NCBI GenBank assembly: GCA_018340375.1
Contig: JAFFJZ010000030.1
Coordinates: 930,001 to 994,000 of the forward strand
Direction: 5' to 3'
Source of the DNA: Gonatopus flavifemur
Lineage: Eukaryota > Arthropoda > Insecta > Hymenoptera > Dryinidae
DNA length: 64,000 nt
Translations under genes and position numbers: made by a program
Part shown: in pieces, positions 48,938-58,813 of the stretch
How positions within the stretch are numbered: position 1 is the first letter of the stretch
How the letters are laid out: every line of letters begins with the position of its first letter
The notes under the pieces: model-generated
What the model was told of the DNA's origin: nothing
The model's database searches: none
The model's input: only the letters and a program-made list of their open reading frames with translations

Positions 48938-49868
48938 TACACGGAAGAAAATTTACTGTTGCTGCAACAGGAAGCAGCCATGTTGCAGCAACAGGAAAAA
49001 ATCCTGTTAGAGCAACAGGAGGCAGCCATGTTGCAGCAACAGGAATAGTTTTGTAGCTGCGGCAATGTTACAAAATCCTTCATTATGGGATGAATAGGCT
49101 TTATAAAATGAATAAAATACAAAGCTGTTATTTACTTTTTTTATGACCTTATCACACTCTCAAATGTTCCAATATTGAATTACAGTAAATGTCTTGTTGC
49201 AATGTAATCTAATCCTTTTTTTCTCATAAGAAGACGAGGCCCAATATGTAGGTTTTGTTTTTTAATATAATTACGATTATTATCAATTCGAACATTCCAC
49301 GCATGGTAATGTTGATCAAATGCCATGGTAGATATATAATTCAAAACAAAGTAAACATCATTCGCTACATTGTAAATTTTATAAATTTTTCCAAATTGAG
49401 GTCCTTCATTTTCATCAATATCTACTACTACTACAGTATCTAATTGATATCTATATCTATTATAGTCGATGTATTTCAAAGCTTGGACATCGGATATTTT
49501 AGTATTAGGGAAGTATTTCATTTTGTCTTCGTCACATTCTTCGCATTTTTCTTTAATAATATTATTTTCAAAGTTTTTGGAAATCGATACATAAATCATT
49601 TTCAATTGGTCTCGAATAGCTATAGTGACCAATAAATTTTGGTAGAAGATGTCGTCACTGCAGGCATTCTTATATTTTCATTTTTTGACTCACATCTCAT
49701 GCTCCAAAAGTGAACTAAAGGTCCATTTTGAAGCATAAGTTCATCGTAATGAGTCATAAGGTGCGATTTACAGCTTAAATTTACTATTAAGTCGCAACAA
49801 CAGTAGTAATCCTGTTGCTGCAACACGACTGCCTCCTGTTGCAGCAACAGTAAATTTTTTTCCGTGTA
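48938..49868. mobile_element. Element with TACACGGA..GTTGCTGCAACAGG ends carrying a 3' gene fragment
   Basis: Left TACACGGAAGAAAATTTACTG followed by TTGCTGCAACAGG is mirrored exactly in kind at 49825-49868. Several more GTTGCAGCAACAGGA blocks sit inside both ends. The central 650 bp is coding-like on the minus strand. Ends resemble the non-coding MITEs here, so this may be a deletion derivative of an autonomous element. Confidence 0.8.
49180..49800 (-). pseudogene. C-terminal fragment of a transposon-associated protein, frameshifted
   Basis: Two minus-strand frames join with one shift near 49635. The first gives SHLMTHYDELMLQNGPLVHF then WSMRCESKNENIRM. The second (150 residues) gives TIAIRDQLKMIY, a Cys pair (EKCEECDEDK), DIDENEGPQFGKIYKI, FDQHYHAWNV and the end GLDYIATRHLL. 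From memory these blocks resemble the C-terminal part of large uncharacterised proteins common in insect and cnidarian genomes and thought to be transposon-encoded. The N-terminal and any catalytic part are absent. Family assignment is tentative; that it is coding-derived is much firmer. Confidence 0.6.
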
Positions 49869-50246
49869 TCATAAGGAGACTAAAAATTTTTCAGTTGTAG
49901 CGAATATCCAGTTTCCTCACAGTGCATGGCTAAAAGATAGCTGATAAAGCTGATTTTGAGTTATTCAAATATCAGCAACATCATGTTTTCCCGTGTGGAT
50001 GCTTTAAGAGATAAGAGAAGGGTTCCGTCTTTTCCGCGTTTAGTCAATTTGTTTTCGAAAATACAGCTGAATACGGCTTAATTATTATACATTGAGAAAA
50101 TTGGATATTCGCTACAATTGACAAATTTTGAGTTTCCTTATGATAGTTGATGCAATGCATTTTTTTTCCCACACCTGCACGGAAAGTTGATGTTTTCTGA
50201 CCTATTTTGAGGGGAGAAAGTGCTGAATTCCAAGCGAATGTGTCAC

Positions 50247-50355
50247 AGCGGGAGGAAAATATTTTCCGCCCGCTCGCAGCGTGAGGAAAGTACTATCTGC
50301 CCGCTCGCAACGGGAGGAAAGTACTTTCTGCCCGCTTGCAGCGGGAGGAAAATAC
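50247..50355. repeat. 31 bp tandem repeat with palindromic units
   Basis: Units start exactly 31 bp apart at 50247, 50278, 50309 and 50340 (last one partial). The core GAAAGTACTTTC is a perfect palindrome flanked by GCGGG on one side and CCCGC on the other, so each unit can form a cruciform. Confidence 0.85.
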
Positions 50356-50465
50356 AAACTATCTTTTCGTTCTGAAATATGCATATGAATATTTTATATG
50401 CAATTCAACAGATGATTTTCACTTTCCTTGCAGTTGTGGGAAAAAATAGTATGTTCACCTCGGGA

Positions 50466-50553
50466 AGAAGTGGGAAATGTCCACTCGTGTGATTGTCTCC
50501 CTCGCCTTCGGCTCGGGAAGACAAACTTCACACTCGTCGAAATTTCCCACTTT
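50466..50553. repeat. Inverted repeat with ~38 bp arms
   Basis: GAAGTGGGAAAT and CACTCGTGTGA on the left are mirrored by TCACACTCGTCG and ATTTCCCACTTTC on the right, around a TCGCCTTCGGCTCGG centre. It lies about 110 bp from the 31 bp repeat and may belong to the same element. Confidence 0.7.
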
Positions 50554-51303
50554 CCCCCCTTGATGAACAATATACTATTCTGTTAATAGGAAGAACGATT
50601 CCAACAACCCATGGTATGTCATCGCTGAAGGGATAACGCGCAAACTTCCAATCACGATGGTTCGTCATGCGTGGGGTTCGATTCCCTGACTCTCAGTTGT
50701 CTTTTTCCATAGCGGAAATGACGGTTGATGCTTCACCTGAAGTCACTCCATGGAACAATTCGACGGAATACAAAGAGATAACGATCGATGAGTCACAGAG
50801 AATTTTTCAGGGAAGGAGAGAGAGTTGTTTCGATAGTTAAAAATAGAAAAATATATTATAGACAACTACTTTTCTTCAGTCAAAGTGAGAATCAAATAAG
50901 GTGAAGTGAAACAATCAAATTTTGTGGCTACAACTTTGAAGGGTTGAGTAAATTTATATAGTTGTGATAACTGTACGAATAAAGTTGAAAATTTAGTTCC
51001 CTCCATTATTTTTCGGAGTCTGGATGAAAAAATATTATATTTCATGTCGTATTTCACTCAAAAATGTAGTATATTTTTTATTTTGGCAACTAAAAATGCT
51101 TCTTAGCGTGCTCTGCAAGTAGGCGATGATTAAGCTACGTTGCCGTAAAGTACTGAAATGAATGTATAATAATTATTTTACTCCCAGTGGTGACAGAAAT
51201 CCCCAAAATCTAACGGGATCAGAAAATCACGCGATCGTTTCAATCAGAATGACAAATAAGAAAAGTGGAGGATTCCTACAAGGGAATAGTTTTTACCACG
51301 CAC

Positions 51304-51912
51304 ACACAGAGAAAAATCTGAGTCGCATTACCAGGCGACGTAGTTATTTTTGGCTTCAATCTTTTTACTTAGTTGCCACAATCAAATTCACGTGACTTCG
51401 TCTTGTTTTCCTGGTTATCATAACCAGACTTCAGGTCACTGCAACCATAAGTCCTTAACCACGCAAGAATGGTTTCTGTGACTACGTCGCTTTTTTTTCA
51501 GTACAGATCTGAAGTAAATCAAAAGGATGTACGGAGACGAAAATGAGATGGGGTGACTTTATAGGAACCAATCAATTATCACCATTCAGTATCTTTTCAC
51601 TGGCAACGCTGGATGTGAATATACTCTGTTCCATAAAAGATCGAGACGTTATTCTACTTACTATCACAGTAATCTTTTCACTTGCAATAACAATTTTTTT
51701 TGGCTACAGCTGCGAAACATATCGACTCTTCTAGCAAAATTCCTCTGCTATTCTATACATAATACTGAAAATTTCGCAGTTTTAGCTAATCATGTTGCTT
51801 TTTCAGCAATCTGGTTGGCTATGGTAACCAATTTTGAGCTGGGTAAGCACAAATATTTGCTATTCTATGTATAGTACCTCAATTCGCTGCGTCAGCAAAT
51901 ATTCTTCTCCAT
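51304..51912. repeat. Composite MITE region related to the GCTG..CAGC elements
   Basis: A CACAGAGAAAAATCTGAGTC end at 51304 faces GTCGCTTTTTTTTCAGTAC near 51500. Beyond it, 51700-51912 resembles the 24.2 kb MITE in inverse (CTATTCTATACATAATACTG, CTGCGTCAGCAAATA, TTCTCCATG). It is probably two or more overlapping insertions. Confidence 0.5.
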
Positions 51913-52234
51913 GAAGAGTTCAATATTTTTCCCAAGCGTTGTAAACGATTCCTCTGTCTGAACAACATCTGATTTACGAAATAATGTCAAAATTTTTTCG
52001 ACAATTCCATCAAAAAATGTTGGAAGCAAAAGCAGACCCAATCCAAAGCCCATTTTGTGAAAAGGTCTTATTCGGTCTGTTTTTTATTCCAGAAGTTTTT
52101 TAATATCATTGATGGAATTAACGTAAAAGTGATCACGTCAATTTGTGTTCTCATCAGTCAATGACTAATGTACTTGCACAGTTTACAAGTATAGTTGAAT
52201 ATTCGTGGAGGAAAATGATCACTTCATGATTATT

Positions 52235-52915
52235 TACACAGAAAGAAAAAGACTTTGCTAATATGTGAACAGTTGAAAATCAGCTATCCCAACTACACTG
52301 AGAAAGAGGGTTGAGGCAAATAAATTTCATTCGTCGCACCTCAATGTTCTATTTCCCTTAAATAAATTGTTTTATCCATGCTTCAGACATTTAGACTTTT
52401 ACTTCCCTAGCGTGTATGCATTTTTGGCCCCACTTTGGCCCAAGCTGGACCAGTGTTGGCCCTATGGCATATACACGCTAGGCTTACTCCAGCTGAAATT
52501 CAGCTGGGACAACTGAATCTCAACTGTCGCAGCTAGGTGTATTCTTACACATATGGTGTATTTTATCTCAGTATATGTTTTGAATGCCACAATTATTCTC
52601 ACAGCTGCAATTGCGAAAAATCAGGTGCTACAGCAAAAATATTACAGCAAAATTATTTTTGCTAACCAAATATCAACCACTAAGATTTTATTGTGATGTT
52701 ACATCTATGAATTCTTGATAGTTCGATTTAGGTAGTTCAAAATGAGAACAAAATTAATTAGCCATCAGATAAGAACTGCTGCAGCTATATTCTGAGCACC
52801 ATCAGCAAAAGTTTACTTAATGTTGCTGAAAAAATGACTGTCCTGTGGATATTCAAATATTTAGTTGCAATAGCTGAAATTCGACTGATGCAGCTGAGAA
52901 TTTTTTTCCGGTGTA
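52235..52915. repeat. Possible larger MITE around the 52.4 kb element
   Basis: TACACAGAAAGAAAAAGAC at the left and, inverted, TACACCGGAAAAAAATTC at the right may be ends. A further CACTGAGAAAGAGG at 52297 makes the boundaries ambiguous. Confidence 0.35.
52409..52482. mobile_element. 74 bp MITE with perfect 12 bp ends, CCTAGCGTGTAT
   Basis: CCTAGCGTGTAT opens and its inverse ATACACGCTAGG closes the element. The middle is TTGGCCC/GGGCCAA-rich and self-complementary. Relatives occur at 30.9, 55.6, 56.6 and 57.7 kb. Confidence 0.75.
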
Positions 52916-53296
52916 ATCTTGGTGTAGTTCCATAATCGCTTAACGTTGAAAGCCACTCAAACCATTTATCTAGCTCACTTTCTGTGTTCCGTTGTTGGCA
53001 GAGTGATAAACATACAATTTAGGTATTCTCATGAGCAATACAGGTTCCCCTAAAGGCATTAAAATAGATGATAACAGCGTTGATGAATAAAGAGTGATAT
53101 GGAATGGAAAATGAAGCGATGGCGCATAAAAACTGGTTATTTTTAATACTCGAGCCTGTAACTGTTAAATATTAGCCGAATCATTTGAAAACTCCTCTCG
53201 ATAAAATCATGCGAGCTCCTTTTCACAGTTCAAATATCGTTCGAAAACCGAATTCAATGATTCATCAAGTAATTTTTCAAAGTGACTGATATGAAA

Positions 53297-53357
53297 CGAT
53301 TAGTGTTGCTATCCCTGATCTTCCCTTAGTGAAGATCAGGGGTAGCAACACTAATCG
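53297..53357. repeat. Near-perfect 27 bp hairpin with a 7-base loop
   Basis: The left arm 53297-53323 pairs with the right arm 53331-53357 over all 27 positions, with a single U-G pair if transcribed as read. The loop is CCTTAGT. No repeat elsewhere in the window matches it. It could be a small-RNA precursor or the fused ends of a deleted transposon. Confidence 0.8.
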
Positions 53358-55576
53358 CATAGTGCAGATATAAAGCAATGCCGCCAGAATTATATAAATG
53401 AAGTAGTTAAGTAGTCGTCACAATCGGTGGAGTGTGTTTAGAATCTTCTAGTATTCACTTGATGGATTTTCTAATATAAAAAAAGGAGAAAAACTGACAA
53501 CTCGTCAATAAAATCAAAAGTGAAGTCTCGTAACAACGATTAGATGAAGTCATAATTGATCGACTGATATTGGAAACTCACCTCGTTCCACGCGAACCCC
53601 ATGAGGCGCGCGTTGTCCTTGACAATTCATATAACAAGAATTGGTAGAAGTCGGTGAATTTTCGCGGCCAATGTCGCGGTGTCAATGTACTCTTCGATCG
53701 GCCAATTACATCGATTATTTTTCTTTTATAATGCAACTAAAACAGTGTTTTTATACAAAAATAAACACTTCAGAACAATTGTTTTGTTTCGTATTTAACA
53801 CAAGCACTTGGGAAACACTTGAGTTCTCACGTCAACAGTTACGTTTGTATAATACTCATCGATCGCTTTGATCATTCAAATATCAATACTTTATGAAAAA
53901 TATACGAGACGAATCATAGACGGTACGCGCTCGACCGACGTCTCGGGAAGACTGAAGGTAGAATTAAAGAACAGCGGTCTCAAGAAGTCCGTACTACATT
54001 ATGGTGGCCTTCTGTGCTACCTGTGACCACCTTTCCTTGATTCGTTTCTTCCTCTCATTCGCACATGTAGATTAACTTTGGATCACTATATAGATAATCT
54101 TTCTGTTTCAAATCGATACACGGATAATCGGTGCATCGATGATCACCTTTCTATTCATAATTTTTCACTTCAATGTTGCAATTATTTGAATTTGCGTTGT
54201 TACTTTGTTAATTATAGAATATCCTGATCATTTCATGAAATTCACTACAAAATGGGGACAAGAACGATAAAAAGATAATTAGATTGATAAAATTTTTTTA
54301 TGGTAAATTTGTTATCAATAATCAAGAAATTTTACATTTTCCTACAATCCACGGAGCTGGCTTTGCTAATGTTTTTATTAAATAGACAGTGCACTCTGCG
54401 ATTACATCCTCATAGCCTGCTTAATAATGCATGTTTTGCTTGTATTTGATGATAAATCGTTCGTTAATTTTGTAGAATTTATGAAAAAAAATCCAAGATT
54501 TCGTTGTTTACTGGGAAGGTTCAACCAGTTGATGCATATTGATGTTTGTAAAGATCGTTGATTTTGAAAAAGTGAACAGGGTATACTTGTTCCGTGTCTT
54601 TTAGTCATCTCCAGCAATGTCCTCTACGTGAAAGTGGAATAATAATTACTTATTTGCATTATAAATGTCATAGATTCAATGATTTACTCTAATATATTCA
54701 AAGATTGTCGAGTGTTGGATATACGTAAAGAGAATGATTTATAAATGTGGTTAACATTCAGTTCTTCATAAAATAAGAGACATTTATGAGTATCATTAAG
54801 CATTCGCTGGTTAAGCCTTCTTCCCGAGGAACAAGATATTTCATTTCGTGAATAAACTGTGAAAAAAGTAACATCCCCAGTGGGAAAATTTTCCAAATTA
54901 TATATAATTTATTTAGAATTAAACATAAATTATGTATGGAATATAGTGAATTGTATACAAAGTATATAAAATTTTGAAAATTTTTCCAATCCGGATGGTT
55001 ACAGAAATTATTCATGGGAAAAGGGAAATATGGGCTGATACTTGACTCAATACTGTTTCCAGTACCAACACATTTAAAACTACTAAGGCTACCAATGCTG
55101 GCGATAATGCAGAATAATAACATCATCTTAAATAAGGGCCAGTATAATATGTTACATGTCATATACGCTTGCTGTGGCAGAACTCTGGAATTCCAACTTT
55201 GGTCAAACAATACTGATCAAATATTGGTCCAAAACTGTATGTTCATTAAAATCAACACTCTTTGAAATTTATCCAACAGTTAGTGCTGGTTGAAAAAGAT
55301 TACAGAAAACCACGCATGGTGAAGAATTTATGGTTATATTGACTTGAAATTTGGTTATGATGATGAGAACAACCAGATAGAATCGCATGAATGTAGTTAT
55401 GGTAACTATATACAAAGGTTAAAACCAAAATCAACTGAGTGTTCCAGTTATGAAAACCGGATTTTTTTCTCAGTACACTTCACGTGAATCAAAAAGCGAT
55501 TCATCATGCCGTGCGAGCGAAGCGAATATTGTGAGCCACAAAGGAATGTAAGAACGTGAGCGAAGCGAGCGTCCCT
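53358..55576. other. AT-rich DNA with one GC-richer patch
   Basis: Apart from the GC-richer 53.58-53.72 kb patch, nothing gene-like. The 150-codon minus-strand frame at 54758-55210 is Phe/Ile/Asn/Tyr-rich and unsupported. Confidence 0.45.
53581..53622 (-). CDS. Possible first-exon end with a strong donor
   Basis: On the minus strand, KDNARLMGFAWNE runs straight into GAACGAG|GTGAGT, a near-consensus donor. The patch is GC-rich and CpG-containing against AT-rich flanks, as a promoter-proximal exon might be. The Met of MGFAWNE could be a start. No matching downstream exon was identified. Confidence 0.2.
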
Positions 55577-56687
55577 CAGCGTGTATGAATTCTGGCCCAC
55601 TCTGACCCCACTCTAGTCCAGTCTTGGGCCCATATTGGCAGGATAGGGCCCATCTCTAGTACGAATTTTCTCTAGCAAATGATGAGGCACTGATATTCTA
55701 TTTCACTGATCAAGGATTGATCAGCAAACTTACAAGTGCCCGACAAGGGGTGTGACGCTCTGACTAATGAGAAACTGATTAGAAAAACTGAGCAGATATG
55801 AGCGAGTAACTGATGAGGCACTGATCAGTTGTTGATGAAGTATTTGTGAGTAACTAAGGAAGTTATGTCGATGAACATGTGAAATTATGATAATAAATTG
55901 ATGATTTTTCACTCAAATAATAATTTATGTTTTCGTTGAAGATGTTTCCAAGGATTGAGAAGTAAATTTTTAGCAAAACCCATAGGAAAAATTTTCTTAG
56001 ATAAAATCTAGGAGTTTTTGCCAAGGACAAAAAATATATAAAACCATGTGTATGGTGTTTCCACCTCAATCATGAGATATCATGAGATAATATCCAAGAT
56101 AGTATACTTACTCATAATAAATAACAAAACTATATTATTTCACAACACGAAAGAATACATACATATTACACCCATCTCCTTTTATACCATAATCTTTAAA
56201 AATCTAATAATTTCCAAGGTAGCTTTGTTATCTACATATACTCTTTATGATTATTGAGATTAAGTTTCATTGATTTGATACAGCCAAACCAGGATAAAAT
56301 AATTCGAACAAATTCAATTCAATTTCTTTGAAATACTCCGAATTTTGGTTGAGACGTATATCTAAAATAGGTGTACTTTTTCAATTAAAATATATCATTT
56401 CAATAACAATCAATATGTTCTTTAAACCGAATGTTTTTTCAAAAAATTTACACTATTAATGTTTCTTGTGAACCAAAGAAATGACTTGTCAGAATTTGAT
56501 GAATTTTATATGAATTTTAATAATCGTAGACAAATCAGTTCCCAATAAGTTGGTGATCAGTTTTTCCTGATTAGCTGTTCCTCATCAGTGCCTCATCAGT
56601 AATGAGGAAAACTGATTATATTTCTACTAGGGATGCTGGGCCGGGGTGGGCCCCATGGTACATACATTCTAGGGTCATAAAGTTTTT
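55577..56687. mobile_element. Foldback-like element bounded by GGCCC-rich ends
   Basis: The left end is TCAGCGTGTATGAATTCTGG and the right end, inverted, CCTAGAATGTATG, both leading into GGCCC-rich text. Inside these, GATGAGGCACTGAT and CTGATTAG strings (55.68-55.83 kb) face inverted versions at 56.54-56.62 kb. The centre is AT-rich non-coding DNA. Confidence 0.55.
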
Positions 56688-56715
56688 AAGAATACGAGTA
56701 CACTGATGAAAAAAG

Positions 56716-56953
56716 TACACGGAGAAAAAAAATCGTGGGTTTTTTACATCAAGGGTTCTGTGCGAATAACCCATGGCAACGACCAAGCGTTTATACCACC
56801 AAGTTCATGCCCCAAACGCCAAAGCTCCATGCGTTTTTTCCATGGTGACTTGCGTTTGAGGCATGAACTCCGTGCTATAAACGCTTGGTCTTTGCCATGG
56901 GTTATTCGCTCAGAATCCTTCATGTAAAAAACCCACGATTTTTTTTCCGTGTA
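56716..56953. mobile_element. Near-complete hairpin MITE with TACACGGAAAAAAAATCG ends
   Basis: It is 238 bp with two arms of about 115 bp in inverse and almost no loop. Both arms contain CGTGGGTTTTTTACAT, CGAATAACCCATGGCAA and CCAAGCGTTTATA. The mirrored open frames on both strands are a by-product of the palindrome. Confidence 0.88.
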
Positions 56954-57127
56954 GTAGAGCGAACCTTGCGACGAGGTTGGATACGGTGAATCTCGCCGTG
57001 AAGTTGAGTCAACTGCATGTTGATTGAAGTGAAGCTTATTCGGTCGTTTCAAATGTTATTCAGTTGACTCAACTCTACGGCGAGATTCACCATATCCAAA
57101 CTCGCTGCGAGGTTCGCTTCACTACTA
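56954..57127. mobile_element. Second hairpin, directly adjacent
   Basis: Arms of about 65 bp share GCGAACCT, GGTGAATCTCGCCGT and GTTGAGTCAACTG, inverted around a 50 bp centre. It starts where the preceding hairpin ends. Confidence 0.75.
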
Positions 57128-57390
57128 TGTTTTCAGTGAACAGCGAGTGTCACTTGATTTACAAAAAATTCCCTTCAAACCGGACAGAATTTTTATCCGT
57201 TGCTGATGATGAAATTTGGAACTGGCAGGAAAATTTGCCCTCGGCTTAAAACTTTGAAAATATCAAGCACTCATTCCATGATTTTTATCAGTGTCGTGAT
57301 TATAGTGAGTTAAAGACGACCAAAATTACTAAATTTCATTCTCATCGCGCATCAAGCAAATTTTGCGGTAAATTAAAATTCGCTAGGATC

Positions 57391-57832
57391 TACTGAGAGA
57401 AAAATTGGTTTTTCCTAGGAACACATTTCCTCTCAATTTCCTCATTTCGTCTCAAGGAAATATTTCTTTTTTTCTTCATCTCAACAAGATGTGTATTTGG
57501 GATAAGAAATTTTTTTCACATTCCGCTGTATAAACTATGAAAAATAATGGTGAAATTCGCCTTCACAACATGATTGCCACACAAGCCTTCCATGAGAGGG
57601 ACTTCTTCCTCACTTTCTAGTGGATTGAATAATGGAAAAGGGGAACAGGTCTTCAAACCTTCAGGGAACCCCTGGCAGGGGTTCTGCCAGGACTGGGCCA
57701 AAGTGGGGCCAAAGTGGGGCCAAAATGGATACACACTGGGGTGGAGGAACTAATATTTTGTTGAGACGATCACATTTTTGATTTAGGATCGTATTTCACC
57801 AAATGTGACTGTTAAACAGTTTTCTCAGTGTA
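57391..57832. mobile_element. MITE with CACTGAGA-type ends, containing a GGCCC-rich piece
   Basis: The left end is CTGAGAGAAAAATTGG and the right end, inverted, CACTGAGAAAACTG. A CTAGCGTGTAT-family relative lies inside at about 57663-57740 (TGGGCCAAAGTGGGGCC). Confidence 0.5.
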
Positions 57833-58558
57833 AAGACCTAACAAGGAAGACTCAATCCAATTTTATGCACAGAAATCCTAATTTAGATCAAATAAGTTCT
57901 TGCTGAAATCCAATTAAGGTACTTATGAAACATTGGAAGGTTCAAATACGATTTTTTCCGACAGTCTCTCAAATCATTCGAAAAAAGCTGTTCACAGGAT
58001 CCCTGTTGAAGCTTTGTTCATGAATTTTCTAAATTTCAAATGCACTTTCCATACAATCAACATCAAAATTTTTTCTTTCTGTTGAAAAATCGAAGTTTTT
58101 ATGCATCCTATTCCTTTGAAAGTTATATAAATATATTGAATAAAAATATATCAGTTAGATTCGAATCAAATTAGAGTCTCATAGGATGCAGATAAAAACC
58201 AAGATACAATAGAACTTCCCATGAGAAGACGAGCCAATAATCCAAGACGTCCTGTTATGTGCAACAATTGAGTTGTAGGGAGCTGATGAAATTATAGTAA
58301 TACAAGCAACGTCAATGTCATAACCTCAAGATTTGTGCACGGTATTTATTTGATTAATTCAATTACGGTAGAAAACAATTATCGTTTCTTTATGTCGGCG
58401 TGAGATAGTCGTTTTTCCTCAACGCCGGAACTCCCGCGTAGATTTTACGCTAATGATAAAACGGGATACGCTTGTTCTCTCGAATAACTGTTACTCCGAA
58501 GAGAAGTATGAAAAGTGCGATGAATCAACTCGTATTGGAAATGTTTGTAATTTACATA

Positions 58559-58813
58559 CACTGTTAAAAATTGTTTGAAATTTCATCAATTTTTCAGTCA
58601 CATTTGTAACTGAAATTCCAAATTTTTGGTATTTGAATTGAACATTCATTTCAAGTAATTGATTTTCACAAACTTTTATTATATTATATCACACTTTATG
58701 TATTATTTCGTAACTAAAATTTCTCACACATGTATCTTAAATCTTCAGTTACGTGATTGGAAACTGCTTCCGTTACGTGTATTTGGAGTGTTTTATAGGA
58801 ATTTTTAACAGTG
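58559..58813. mobile_element. MITE with perfect 14 bp ends, CACTGTTAAAAATT
   Basis: CACTGTTAAAAATT at 58559-58572 is inverted exactly at 58800-58813. The body is AT-rich with no gene. Confidence 0.7.

Noticed and set aside
50247..50355. CRISPR-like spaced palindromic repeats
   Set aside because: The repeats are contiguous with no spacers and the genome is eukaryotic. It is an ordinary tandem repeat with palindromic units.
50610..50700. tRNA-like text with GGGTTCGATTCCC
   Set aside because: The B-box-like string is present, but no acceptor stem, D-arm or anticodon arm can be folded around it. Perhaps a tRNA-derived remnant, not supported.
54758..55210. 150-codon minus-strand open frame
   Set aside because: Composition is that of AT-rich noncoding DNA (Ile, Asn, Phe, Tyr) and no motif is visible.
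56706..57052. Paired open frames with shared VFYIKGSVRITHG-like text on both strands
   Set aside because: By-product of a long hairpin: the two strands carry nearly the same sequence.
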